This document shows, one piece after another, positions 34,201 through 44,125 of a stretch of DNA of 64,000 bases (its first letter is position 1; each line of letters starts with the position of its first letter). This stretch comes from Lentinula raphanica. Lineage: Eukaryota > Basidiomycota > Agaricomycetes > Agaricales > Omphalotaceae. The notes below the pieces were generated by a model. The model was given only the letters and a program-made list of their open reading frames with translations. It did not search any database and was not told the origin of the DNA. The translations under genes and the position numbers were made by a program. The DNA is taken from the NCBI GenBank assembly GCA_027919835.1, contig JANVFP010000014.1, positions 186,001 through 250,000 on the forward strand. Direction: 5' to 3'.

Positions 34201-34323
34201 TTTAACGCTACTGACATTTCATTTTTTTGAAGTAAGGCGGCTGGTATGTCGAAGAACAGACGAGAGGAAGACGATTCCGACTTGGATGAACAGGAAATTC
34301 TAGCTGGCTTTACTCTCGATTAA
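31212..34323 (+). CDS. DUF6532-like protein with disordered N-terminal half
   Basis: Thirteen exons assembled by hand, all in phase: 31212-31263, 31355-31533, 31575-31703, 31856-32243, 32298-32321, 32347-32438, 32505-32814, 32866-32907, 32960-33115, 33171-33742, 33796-33942, 33992-34173, 34233-34323 (787 aa). The start has a good context (CACCATGG). Residues 1-120 are basic (RKPRSRTKNTRGG), followed by Asn/Gln-rich and then Asp-Ala repeats (DADADADADAD). The C-terminal third, from RRLIRYAKDRVHLYLVTQEP through IRPIVVAAYKLPL and NNVAHPCLRDSC to RNCIEEYEDG, fits the basidiomycete DUF6532 domain. Exon 10 could hide a further in-frame intron near 33390-33500. Function unknown; such genes are multi-copy and repeat-associated in this group. 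Confidence 0.7.
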
Positions 34324-34382
34324 ACGATGGACTCGGACTCGTACGATGGACTCGGACTCGTACGATGGACTCGGACTCGTAC
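34324..34382. repeat. Three tandem copies of a 19-bp unit
   Basis: ACGATGGACTCGGACTCGT repeated three times directly after the DUF6532-like stop codon. Confidence 0.95.
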
Positions 34383-34589
34383 TACTCATATTCGTGCACA
34401 GAACCACCTCAGTGATATCGTATAGCATATTAATAGCGTCTTGTACATAGACAAATGATGGACTGCGAGTTACTCTACATAGGTTAATGACAGTGCTCAT
34501 TCATCGTTCATCGACGTCGTCTCGTCGCTCGAACTCAACGCTCAGTGTCGAGTGAAAATCAAGTCATGCCGTGCCAACAATGAATTGAT

Positions 34590-34850
34590 CTATATCCAGC
34601 ATTGAATAGCAGCGTACAGCGCTATTCAATGCTGGACAGCGCGGGACAGCTCCCATTCAATGCTGTCCAGTGCTGGACAGCTCCCATTCAATGCTGTCCA
34701 GTGCTGGACAACTCCCATTCAATGCTGTCCAGTGCTGGACAAGCATTGTATGAGAAATGGACAGTGCTCAATTGATGCTATACAGTGCAGTGCAGTGCTA
34801 CCCTTGGTGTAGCTGCTGTAGCTGCTGTAGCTGCTGTCCAGCACTGTTCA
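34590..34850. repeat. Second GCTGTCCAGCA/TTCAATG repeat field
   Basis: Tandem units of about 33 bp (CTCCCATTCAATGCTGTCCA plus GTGCTGGACA), three nearly identical at about 34650-34740, surrounded by degenerate inverted copies and a GTAGCTGCT triplet run. Related to 22430-22650. Confidence 0.9.
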
Positions 34851-35469
34851 GCGCGCACCTGTTTTGCTGATGTGAAGGAGATCTCAATTTGTAATATGTA
34901 ATTTTGAGAGTTGAGAAATCTGGAATACTGTCAAATAGCAGTCTTTTTCCAGTGTTTGATGCTTGTTTAGCTGCATGAGTAATTTCGGTTGCAATTGAGA
35001 CATCCGAGGGATCAGGTAGGACCTCCGCCTCCTTGTTCTCCTTGTCCTCGTCATCTTCATCCTCGTCATCTTCATCCTCGTCATCTTCATCCTCGTCATC
35101 TTCATCATCTTCATCATCCTCATTGTCCTTGTCCTTGTCCTCATCCTCTTTTTCCACATTGTTATACCAAAGATATCTTTGAGGACCAACAGAAAATCTA
35201 GAGTCATCAGTGGAGAGTGGCTCTACCCAGTCAATCAAGGTCTGGTTCCAGACTGGAATCCATTCATTCTCCAGTGCACGAGGATTGGGTACTAATGACC
35301 ACCCTAAGGATTTGAGCATACGCAGATGCATACTCGAGGTGAAGCGGGCTTGAGAAGGCGATGAATTTTGCTCATGTATGTAGTCGACCATGGCATATTG
35401 ACCAACCTCTTTATTGGCCTGGGAGCGTCGCGGCATGTTGGATAGGATATTGCAATATATGAGTGGCAA
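34798..35469 (-). CDS. Acidic orphan protein, 223 aa
   Basis: Single open frame. N-terminal part (about residues 15-105) may be folded: ANKEVGQYAMVDYIHEQ, LRMLKSLGWSLVPNP and WIPVWNQTLIDWVEPL. Then a run of about 40 Asp/Glu residues, a short helix-like segment and a glutamine/leucine tail that reads into the repeat field. The start may be the second methionine (MPRRSQANK). Function unknown. Confidence 0.45.
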   Translation of the reverse strand: MPLIYCNILSNMPRRSQANKEVGQYAMVDYIHEQNSSPSQARFTSSMHLRMLKSLGWSLVPNPRALENEWIPVWNQTLIDWVEPLSTDDSRFSVGPQRYLWYNNVEKEDEDKDKDNEDDEDDEDDEDEDDEDEDDEDEDDEDKENKEAEVLPDPSDVSIATEITHAAKQASNTGKRLLFDSIPDFSTLKITYYKLRSPSHQQNRCALNSAGQQLQQLQQLHQG

Positions 35470-36009
35470 CTCGGTGAAGAGGGTGGATCAGCTTCGGGAT
35501 GATGAACAAGATTTCAAGAAGGTTGAGCTTTTATATGTCTGGTTTCCAACTCACTTGCCCTAGGAATCATGATGAATTTTGCTGGTGATAAAACAACAGT
35601 ACAACACAACGGTGATACCCTTTCTTCCTTCAACAGCTAGTCAATGATTCGAAGGGAATCATTTCCTACCATGTGCTGTTTGTATGTAAAGAAAAGACAC
35701 ACGAACAGCCCTTATCATTACTCAGGAATCAGAGTCACTATGCGAGTGGAGCTCAAATGTTCATTTATAAATTATAATAATGATACAGTTGAGTAAACTT
35801 GAGTAGACTTGAATACATAACAGTGGCCACAACTGATAGGCGATAGCTGCGGTCCTGTCTAGTCCTGTCTGGTCTGGTCTGGTCTGGCTGGTCTGGTCCT
35901 GCGCAGCCTTGACTTCTATCATAGCATCAGCTAGTTCAGTTCTTCATCATAGCATAGCATGTTCAGCTGGAAGAACGATTGAATGGAAGCTCTTCCGCAA
36001 CTGGCATGG
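35470..36009. other. Gene-free interval
   Basis: No coding structure. Holds a short CTGGT microsatellite at about 35855-35900. Confidence 0.5.
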
Positions 36010-36552
36010 TATACTGTATTAGGGTAGTGTGAATATCTCAGTATTTGCTAACACATGTTAATTAACATTGTTATTAACATGTTATTAACATGTTAATAAC
36101 CCAGCACCCCAGGAGGGGGTGTTAGGATTGTTAACAATTTGTATAGCACTGGCTGAGCGCCAGAGCTGCTGTAGAGGCATAAGAATGAGGTAGATAATGT
36201 ATTTTCTAGAAAAAAAAACTCAAGACATCATCTGGTTCAATTTGCCTCAGTCCAGTCACTCAAACATGGGCGGTGTTTGTCAGAAAAACCTCGCAAACAA
36301 CCTCAAGTGCTTGGCCATCTCTGACTCAGAATCAATCTGAAGACTGAAACACAGGCAACCAACTGTACTCAATCAGATGATGAAACAGAGTTGCAAGAGG
36401 CACTCAAGTCTCAGGTTGAGGTTGAAGTCAAGGATGAGGATGAGGATGAACCTGGAGAGGAATTTGATGCTGGTATAGTTGAATCTGAGTCAATCAAACT
36501 TGATGAGGACATCAACCTTGGGGTCCAATATTCTTCAACGGGTCATACCAAA

Positions 36553-36722
36553 TGTAACGCCCATAGGCGCTTACTTACAAATCAGTTGATTATATCATGC
36601 TCGCTTACGTTAGTATCCTTAGTTCTTTTTTGTCTTCGACTACCAACACGGTATAAATCTTGTCGTGTTCACTTGTCTGATCCAACTAAGGACTCGTCTC
36701 ATACCGAGACCTCAACTTTACA
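36553..36722 (+). repeat. 5' LTR
   Basis: Starts TGTAACGCCC and ends CTCAACTTTACA, so it has TG...CA ends. TATAAAT at 36652-36658 could start the element's RNA. At 170 bp it is very short. Confidence 0.95.
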
Positions 36723-36811
36723 CTTTTTTGAACATCTAGTACCATACCTAGAAGTTCTATAGATACTAACAATAAACTCATACACCCTCAATCAAATCCT
36801 ATTACATCCAA
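36723..36811 (+). other. Leader between 5' LTR and gag
   Basis: 89 bp. The bases at the LTR edge are CTTTTTTGAACATC, which does not resemble a tRNA 3' end complement. Holds no ORF. Confidence 0.6.
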
Positions 36812-39800
36812 ATGTCGGTTCCAACCTCAAGCGAGCGGTCTACGCTACCAACTACGAGTGGTAACACTACCACTCCGATTCGAGCTCCTTGGCCCACCTT
36901 AGGTAGCCGAGGAATCAATCCGTATCAAACGTCAGCTGCGGACGCGGCGTCGACGTGGCGAGCCGGCGAGGAAACACCGCCTCCCCGAGTGTCATCCTGG
37001 CCCACTATCGGTACACAACCGAATACACCTACCATTCGAAGCAATGCTCCTAACATTGCTCCTCCTAATGTTGATAGCCCCCCGGCTATTCAAATGCCTA
37101 TTACCTATAATCTGAATAATTCTCCACCGCCTACAGTCCCCAATCCTACTAATAGTACACCGACATTTGGTCCTCCAAACTCTGGCCTAGAAATAATTCG
37201 AACCAATCCCATAGAATTCATGACTACATTTAGATCCTCAGTCCTTTCGGACATTCGTACCGTCCATACTAATATCATCAATAGTTTCACGGCTATTGAA
37301 AACAATTACACTAAATATTTCGACGCTGTCAGCCAAGTACTCCTAACGCGTGAAGAATACGCGCAAGTACAAGCGATAATGGACCCTAACGTAGGAAGAG
37401 AGGATAATGAAACGGAAATAGGACTACTTACTTTTCCTCGCAACACTCCATCTCCCACTCATTCATTTAGCCCTTCCCTAAATCCGAAACGTCCTTCGCC
37501 TAAACCTAATAACCCACCGATTCCAGTCGTGATTTCTACCCAATCTGCAGAAATCACGCCAGTGACTCACGATAATATCGTTCAACCGACTATTATCAAA
37601 CAAGAACCCATCGGTTCTCTTCACCCTACCGAAGAAAATCCAGAGACAATTACTAAAGTCCGTAATCCTCCCATCACGGGAAGCACTGGTTCGGACGAAA
37701 ATGGCCTATATTTCTCTTGGGTTGACCGTGTCGCGGTGCAACGATCTCGTAACGACGATTTGCGGAAACAGGGTCATTCCATGTTTCCTGATCAGCTGGT
37801 TGGATTCAATGATGATGGAATCCCAGTGGATAAAATGGTCAATGAGCGAAATGTGTGGGACAATCAGTATAATACTGATAGACCTACCAATAGGCCCAGT
37901 GTACCACCACCAAGTGGGCCCTCTGATGAATCTCAACTTCCTTCTAATCCAGATAATCCGGCTCCTCAACAACAAAGAAATGATCATATGATGGTCGCTT
38001 CAGGTGGACCACCGAATGATCCTAGTGACCCGGGATCTCATCATAGTGGAAGTGAGCATGGTAGTCGTCGAGACTACCATCGTAAACAAACTCCTTGGGA
38101 AGAAGACTCCGAAGATGGAGTTAATGATTCTTTATCCGAAGATTCATTATCTTCTGATGATTCGTGGGCTGAAGACCTATTTCAACCTACGGACGCGCCC
38201 GCGAAAGACAAGGAAAGTAAACATCGTCGTAAACGTGCGAAGCGTAAGTTGCTCAAACAAATGCGCGCTCGAACGGCGGACGATGAACGACGACAACGAT
38301 GGGCTCACGCTGTTCATCGTGTCTACAAGAAACAGATTCAACATTACGTTGGAAATCCTTTGCCCGAACTCGATGGGGCAAGGCAAATCAAAGTCCCACA
38401 TCCGGAATCATACGATGGATCACCGGATGTGGAGAAGTTCGATGCATGGTTATTAGCACTCCTTCGCTGGATGCTAATATATCGTTATGGCGGTCCCGAT
38501 TATGATGCCTATCGAGTATCTTTAGTGGGATTATATCTTACTGGGAAGGCAGTAGAATGGTATAACGATGAAGTCGCAGGAATTCATCGTACAAAAGAAC
38601 ACTGGACTTTTGAAGAAACTATCATAGGTTTATTCGATCGCTGTGTTCAATCTGCGACAGTACACTTAGCAATGCAGCGATTCGAAGAAGTAACATACGA
38701 TCCCAAGAAAGGAGTACGGGATTATTACGCTACACTTGCACGTTGGGCTTCTCGTATGCCCCAACCTCCAAACACATATACTTTCCGCAAACGATTCCTT
38801 GATGGCCTCCCTCTCGAGATTGTCAAGAAACTTGTCGATCAAGGTGAAGTACCTGAATATGCAAATATTCATACGATCGTGAAAGCTGTTAAGAAAATTG
38901 AAGACAATAGAGTTCTCAAAAACTACTATGTCTCTTCGAAAAAGAAAGCACCGGAATCGAATTACTACAATAATCGATTCAAGAAAGAATCAAAAGGACA
39001 GTACAATAACAAACCAATCATGGTGAACGGAAAACCTTACAAGGCTGTCCGTTATCATAATAAAGACAAAAACGCTGGAAGCATCAAACGCATGAATCCA
39101 GCGCAAGATAACAAAAATCGAAGCACCAGTAACGATCCGAAGAAATCAAAACCTTCAGGATCACAACTATGCTATGGATGCGGAAAAGTTGGTCACTACG
39201 CGAACGATCCAAAATGTGAAAGATATGGTCAACCGCGATTATATTCCATACATGAAGAAGATGAAGAACATCCTCAACAAGAGAATGTTCTTATGGCAGT
39301 CAATAATACCAAGGAGGACGAAGATGTACCTCCGGCCATACCTTCGGAATCCGATAGTGATTCTGAAGGAGAGTGGGCATTAGAACCCTACGAAGATGAA
39401 TACGTAGGCCGTATGTACGATGATGATGATGATGATATACGTGAATTCTTTGGACAGATTCACGAAAATTCTGATAGTTTTCAGGTGGAACCACCACTGG
39501 GTCCACCAATCGTACTCGAAGAAGACTTCGATGAAGAAGTTTTCCAATCAATAAATCCCGAAAATCATCCATATCGCACAAATATGGATGATGAATATGA
39601 TCATCTGAGTGCTATCGATAATACAACAGAACATCAAAAGGATACTCCCAAGAGTATACTGATGAAGAAATCTTCAAGGACCATCAATCGTCCTGATCGA
39701 GGCCCCATAAGAGATAGAAAGCCAATGACCGCGTCTATCAATATCGGCGGAATCAAGGCATTCACCCTCTTTGATTCTGGATGTACAATAGAGGCGTTAA

Positions 39801-40180
39801 GCCCGTCGTTCGCTCGAGTTGCGAATATCAAAATTCACCAACTCACAAATCAACATTCATTACAACTTGGCACCACCGGTAGTAAAGCCAAGTTCAATTA
39901 TGGCGCTATTGCTAAAACGGAATACGGGAATGTCAAAGATAATGTCTATTTCGACATTGTCAATATTGATCGCTACGACGCGATCATTGGAACTCGTTTC
40001 ATGCGCAAGCATGGAATACAACTTGACTTTGATAAAGACCAAATCTTCATCAAAGGACAGCTAGCTCCTTCTCTTTCAGTGGGGGAGGATTCAGCTGAGT
40101 TTTCGCATCGCATGGCTATGAGACGCGAAGAAATGAATAATTCTGTACGGCGCCAAGAAACCGAACAGAGTAAAGAATGA
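36812..40180 (+). CDS. Gypsy Gag-protease polyprotein, 1,122 aa
   Basis: Long Pro/Ser/Thr-rich N-terminus (about 300 aa), then a charged region. The gag core lies around residues 520-690 (ESYDGSPDVEKFDAWLLALL, GKAVEWYNDEV, FRKRFLDGLPLEIVKKLV). A zinc knuckle follows, CYGCGKVGHYANDPKC, spaced C-2-C-4-H-6-C where the common spacing is C-2-C-4-H-4-C. The aspartic protease is near residues 975-1080 with catalytic LFDSGCT and a YDAIIGTRFM region. It ends in UGA at 40178-40180, in the same frame as pol. N-terminal Gag is unusually long. Confidence 0.93.
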   Translation: MSVPTSSERSTLPTTSGNTTTPIRAPWPTLGSRGINPYQTSAADAASTWRAGEETPPPRVSSWPTIGTQPNTPTIRSNAPNIAPPNVDSPPAIQMPITYNLNNSPPPTVPNPTNSTPTFGPPNSGLEIIRTNPIEFMTTFRSSVLSDIRTVHTNIINSFTAIENNYTKYFDAVSQVLLTREEYAQVQAIMDPNVGREDNETEIGLLTFPRNTPSPTHSFSPSLNPKRPSPKPNNPPIPVVISTQSAEITPVTHDNIVQPTIIKQEPIGSLHPTEENPETITKVRNPPITGSTGSDENGLYFSWVDRVAVQRSRNDDLRKQGHSMFPDQLVGFNDDGIPVDKMVNERNVWDNQYNTDRPTNRPSVPPPSGPSDESQLPSNPDNPAPQQQRNDHMMVASGGPPNDPSDPGSHHSGSEHGSRRDYHRKQTPWEEDSEDGVNDSLSEDSLSSDDSWAEDLFQPTDAPAKDKESKHRRKRAKRKLLKQMRARTADDERRQRWAHAVHRVYKKQIQHYVGNPLPELDGARQIKVPHPESYDGSPDVEKFDAWLLALLRWMLIYRYGGPDYDAYRVSLVGLYLTGKAVEWYNDEVAGIHRTKEHWTFEETIIGLFDRCVQSATVHLAMQRFEEVTYDPKKGVRDYYATLARWASRMPQPPNTYTFRKRFLDGLPLEIVKKLVDQGEVPEYANIHTIVKAVKKIEDNRVLKNYYVSSKKKAPESNYYNNRFKKESKGQYNNKPIMVNGKPYKAVRYHNKDKNAGSIKRMNPAQDNKNRSTSNDPKKSKPSGSQLCYGCGKVGHYANDPKCERYGQPRLYSIHEEDEEHPQQENVLMAVNNTKEDEDVPPAIPSESDSDSEGEWALEPYEDEYVGRMYDDDDDDIREFFGQIHENSDSFQVEPPLGPPIVLEEDFDEEVFQSINPENHPYRTNMDDEYDHLSAIDNTTEHQKDTPKSILMKKSSRTINRPDRGPIRDRKPMTASINIGGIKAFTLFDSGCTIEALSPSFARVANIKIHQLTNQHSLQLGTTGSKAKFNYGAIAKTEYGNVKDNVYFDIVNIDRYDAIIGTRFMRKHGIQLDFDKDQIFIKGQLAPSLSVGEDSAEFSHRMAMRREEMNNSVRRQETEQSKE

Positions 40181-43100
40181 CTCGCAAAGGTGGACACTCC
40201 TCGAAAAAAGAGAAGCGTCCAGATCGAAGAAGTCTTGGACGAAGAGCACATCCAAGATGAAATGAAAAGATCAGCGAGAAGTTTACCACAAAACTTCCCA
40301 ATAATCATTGAACAATATGACCATGATAACAAATCACCTGAAGTGAAGTCATTCACAGCAGAAGAACTCGAAGAATTTACTGAAATTCTTCAAGAATTCT
40401 ATCACAATCCACCCACTAGTACTACAAACACAGATAGTACTAGCTACACATCTGAGAAAATAGAAACTATGATTGAATTACCCGAAATAATTCAATACAT
40501 GGAAAGCAATCGACACCGAATGAGTAAAACAGCTCCTCCGTCTACGAGTACCAACCGAAAAGGTCTGCGAAAACGCAAACGACGAAGATTTCGGCGACGA
40601 AAAAACCTTCATATCAAACATATAGAAATTCCGCTCGAAGATGTCGCACTCGACGAGCTTTATGCCGATATCTTTCTAGACTCAGATGATGATGAATTCA
40701 ACGAAATCATCGAGGAATCCAACGATATAGACTTTTCTTCATTACCCAAGAAAGGTCCATACAAACCCGAAGATATACCAACTCTCCGAGCTCGTGTAAC
40801 TTCGGAAAATGCAGATATGCTTAGCGGAGTACCTGAAGTACTTCCACCTATGAGAGAGATCAATCATAAGATCACTCTCATTGACGAACAACGACGGTAT
40901 AATTATTACATGCCTCGCTGCCCGGATTATCTCAAAGTCCAATTGAGTGAAAAACTCGACCGTTATACACGCGCTAATTGGTGGATTCATCAAACAACTC
41001 CACAAGCTGCACCCATGTTGTGTATCCCCAAGAAAAACGGTACTCTACGCACTATCGTCGACTACAGACAAAGAAACGATAACACCGTCAAAGATGTTAC
41101 GCCGTTTCCTGATCAAGACCAAATCCGAAACGATGTTGCGAAACATAAGTTCCGGTCAAAGATAGATATGAGTGATGCATATGAACAGATTCGCAACGAA
41201 TCTGGAGACGTTTGGAAGACTGCATTCGCATGCGTTTTCGGTACATATGTCAGTAACGTCATGATGCAAGGTGACTGCAATGCACCTGCAACATTTCAAC
41301 GCGTAATGACAATGGTATTCCGCGACATAATCGGGAGATACGTCCATGTATATCTCGATGACATATTCATATTCAGTGACTCCATCGAGGAGCACGAACA
41401 ACACCTCAAGGAAGTCTTTCGTAGACTTCGAAAGCAAAAGTTCTATTTGAAACGTGAAAAGTGCGAACTTTTTGCGAAGAAACTTGATTGTCTAGGTCAT
41501 GCTATAGATGATCTAGGAATACATGCGGATATTGACAAAATGAATCGAATCCGTGAATGGAGAACACCACGAACATACAACGACGTTCAAAGATTTCTCG
41601 GTCTCGTACAATACGTTGCGCCGTACATGCCCGATGTTACCACATACACTGGCCCTCTTTCAGTGATGGTCAAGAACAACATACCTTTTGTATGGATGCC
41701 TGTTCATGAAATCTGCTTCCAGCACATCAAACGGCTGGCTAGTGAAGCACCTATATTGTGTCCCATTGACCCCACACTCAATGAACCGATATGGGTAATA
41801 TGCGACGCGTCCATATCAGGCGTCGGAAGTATGTACGGACAAGGACTGACTTGGCAAACATGTCGACCAGCCGGATTCATGTCAAAGAAATTCACGTCCG
41901 CTCAACATAACTATCGCGTATTTGAACTTGAAACATTAGCCATTTTAGAGGCACTTCTAAAATGGGAAGACAAGCTACTGGGTTATCATATACACGTCGT
42001 TACTGACCACCGCACCTTAGAGTTTTTCCTAACACAGAAAAAACTCTCATCACGCCAAGCTCGATGGATGGAATACTTATCCCGTTTCGACTTTGATATT
42101 CGATACATTAAAGGAATCACAAATAAAGTCGCCGACGCATTATCCAGATATTACGAGTCAGATACGACCTCTGAAAAACACGAAGATCACGAATATGTTA
42201 ATGCAGACATCCGTATCGATAAGAACCTAGATGACTTACCTCAAGGTCGTTTAGAAGAAATTCAGCGTGATAGCTTAATGGCTCTTCGACGCTCCGAGCG
42301 TATTGCGAAACATGCGCAACAAGTACATAAGCTCAGAGAACTTACGGAAGATCGCGAACTCATTGCTCGTGAACTTCATGAGCACTCAGAATCCAACAAA
42401 GATTCAGAAGGCTCAAACCCTTTTGAAGATGAGGCTGAAGACATCACCGTGGGCCTATCTCGCTCTAAAGGTGATGATCCTCTCAGTGTAAATAATAACC
42501 GCGACCAATTCATATGCGACGTGGTGCGTTTATACACTGAAGATCCTCTCTTCTCAAAAGTCATGTCCCATCCTCATGACCATCCGGCGTTCACTATCGA
42601 AAATGAGATCATATTCACCAAGAATCGAAACGGAGAAACAGTGACTTGTATTCCTAAAGGATGCTCGTCAGTTAACGGAAAGAGCCTTCGAGGAATTATT
42701 ATAGAACAAGCTCACGAAATACTCGGTCATTTCGGTGGACAGCGTACGTCAGACTACGTTCGTCGCTGGTACTGGTGGCCTCGAGTGAACGGACATGTAG
42801 AAGAGTTCTGTAAAACCTGCGAAACGTGTCAACGCATCAAAACATCGAATCAAAAGCCAGCTGGTAAACTTCATACTTTACCTCTTCCAACTAAACCTTG
42901 GGAATCCATTGGAATGGATTTCATTGGTCCATTCCCATTATCCCATGGATATGATTACCTTTGGGTCATCATCTGTCGTATGACCGCACGGATCCATGTA
43001 ATTCCTATAAACACCACCACGACAGCATCACAACTGTCTTGGATATACTTGAAAGAGATTGTGAGACTACATGGTCTCCCAAAATCAATAGTGTCCGACC

Positions 43101-44014
43101 GTGACCCCAAATTCACATCCAAGTGGTGGAGAGAACTACATCGATTGCTGGGAGCTAAACTTCTCATGTCCACATCATTTCACCCCCAAACGGATGGAGC
43201 AACCGAGCGCGTAAATCGTTCAATTGGACAAATAATGCGCGCTATGGTGAAGGCCGACCAAACGGATTGGGTCGAGAAATGCCCAATGCTCGAATTCGCC
43301 GTGAATTCAAGCATAAACGAAAGTACAGGATTTGCTCCATTCGAATTAGATGGAGGATACATACCCTCCATGCTGAAAGAAATACCCAAGAATATCGAAT
43401 TCTCACCAGGAATTCGAGAGTTCGCGGAACGAGCAATACAACATTTAGCTGATGCTCACGATGCGATCATCGAATCGCGAGTAATTCAAACCTTTCAAGC
43501 CAACAAAAGGAGGGGGGAGGAACCAGATATAAAACTCAATGATCTGGTTTATTTATCCACCAAAAATCTCAATTTGCCAAAGGGAAGAGCATCAAAACTC
43601 TTACCGAAATATGTTGGCCCATATCCGATTGTGGAAGCCAACACAAAGACTTCAAATTACCGTTTGGGACTACCAACGGAACTCGCAAAACGTGGAATTC
43701 ACAACAACTTCCATGTTAATTTACTACGAAAACATAGCGCCAACGACGATGCACTATTTCCATCGCGAACACTGGCGGAACCATACGATTTTGGTGAACC
43801 TTTAGACGTAGAATGGCTTGTTGATGAGATCATAGGACATCAATGGGATGGAAAGAAATTACTATTCCATGTCAAATGGAATATAGGAGACACTACAATA
43901 GAGCCCTACCACAACTGCAAGGACCTCATAGCCCTTGACAGATATCTTGAACTACAGGGAGTTCAAGATTGGAAAAAACTACCTAGGTCAACCGTCAACG
44001 GTATGACCAATTAA
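40181..44014 (+). CDS. Gypsy Pol: RT, RNase H, integrase, chromodomain-like
   Basis: Continues in the Gag-protease frame directly after UGA; no ATG for about 80 nt, so expression probably needs stop-codon readthrough. A basic, acidic-flanked linker of about 220 aa comes first. RT: LRTIVDYRQRN, FRSKIDMSDAYEQI and the YLDD box in VHVYLDDIFIFS (about 41346). RNase H: ICDAS, LAILEAL and VTDHRTLEFFL to ADALSRY. Integrase: HEILGHFGG with CKTCETC zinc site, then the D, D, E residues in GMDFIGPF, VSDRDPKF and ATERVNRS. The C-terminus has VEWLVDEIIGHQWDGKKLLF and HVKWNIGDTTIEPYHN, a chromodomain-like fold that may steer integration to chromatin. Confidence 0.93.
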   Translation, partial: LAKVDTPRKKRSVQIEEVLDEEHIQDEMKRSARSLPQNFPIIIEQYDHDNKSPEVKSFTAEELEEFTEILQEFYHNPPTSTTNTDSTSYTSEKIETMIELPEIIQYMESNRHRMSKTAPPSTSTNRKGLRKRKRRRFRRRKNLHIKHIEIPLEDVALDELYADIFLDSDDDEFNEIIEESNDIDFSSLPKKGPYKPEDIPTLRARVTSENADMLSGVPEVLPPMREINHKITLIDEQRRYNYYMPRCPDYLKVQLSEKLDRYTRANWWIHQTTPQAAPMLCIPKKNGTLRTIVDYRQRNDNTVKDVTPFPDQDQIRNDVAKHKFRSKIDMSDAYEQIRNESGDVWKTAFACVFGTYVSNVMMQGDCNAPATFQRVMTMVFRDIIGRYVHVYLDDIFIFSDSIEEHEQHLKEVFRRLRKQKFYLKREKCELFAKKLDCLGHAIDDLGIHADIDKMNRIREWRTPRTYNDVQRFLGLVQYVAPYMPDVTTYTGPLSVMVKNNIPFVWMPVHEICFQHIKRLASEAPILCPIDPTLNEPIWVICDASISGVGSMYGQGLTWQTCRPAGFMSKKFTSAQHNYRVFELETLAILEALLKWEDKLLGYHIHVVTDHRTLEFFLTQKKLSSRQARWMEYLSRFDFDIRYIKGITNKVADALSRYYESDTTSEKHEDHEYVNADIRIDKNLDDLPQGRLEEIQRDSLMALRRSERIAKHAQQVHKLRELTEDRELIARELHEHSESNKDSEGSNPFEDEAEDITVGLSRSKGDDPLSVNNNRDQFICDVVRLYTEDPLFSKVMSHPHDHPAFTIENEIIFTKNRNGETVTCIPKGCSSVNGKSLRGIIIEQAHEILGHFGGQRTSDYVRRWYWWPRVNGHVEEFCKTCETCQRIKTSNQKPAGKLHTLPLPTKPWESIGMDFIGPFPLSHGYDYLWVIICRMTARIHVIPINTTTTASQLSWIYLKEIVRLHGLPKSIVSDRDPKFTSKWWRELHRLLGAKLLMSTSFHPQTDGATERVNRSIGQIMRAMVKADQTDWVEKCPMLEFAVNSSINESTGFAPFELDGGYIPSMLKEIPKNIEFSPGIREFAERAIQHLADAHDAIIESRVIQTFQANKRRGEEPDIKLNDLVYLSTKNLNLPKGRASKLLPKYVGPYPIVEANTKTSNYRLGLPTELAKRGIHNNFHVNLLRKHSANDDALFPSRTLAEPYDFGEPLDVEWLVDEIIGHQWDGKKLLFHVKWNIGDTTIEPYHNCKDLIALDRYLELQGVQDWKKLPRSTVNGMTN

Positions 44015-44125
44015 GCGCCTCGGCCGCAACAGTGTAAGCGCCGCGGCACATCACCATATATAAGTCAGGCTTATCAGTTACATAATCAAAAAATTTTCTT
44101 GTTCCCTTACTCCCACTAAGAGAAC

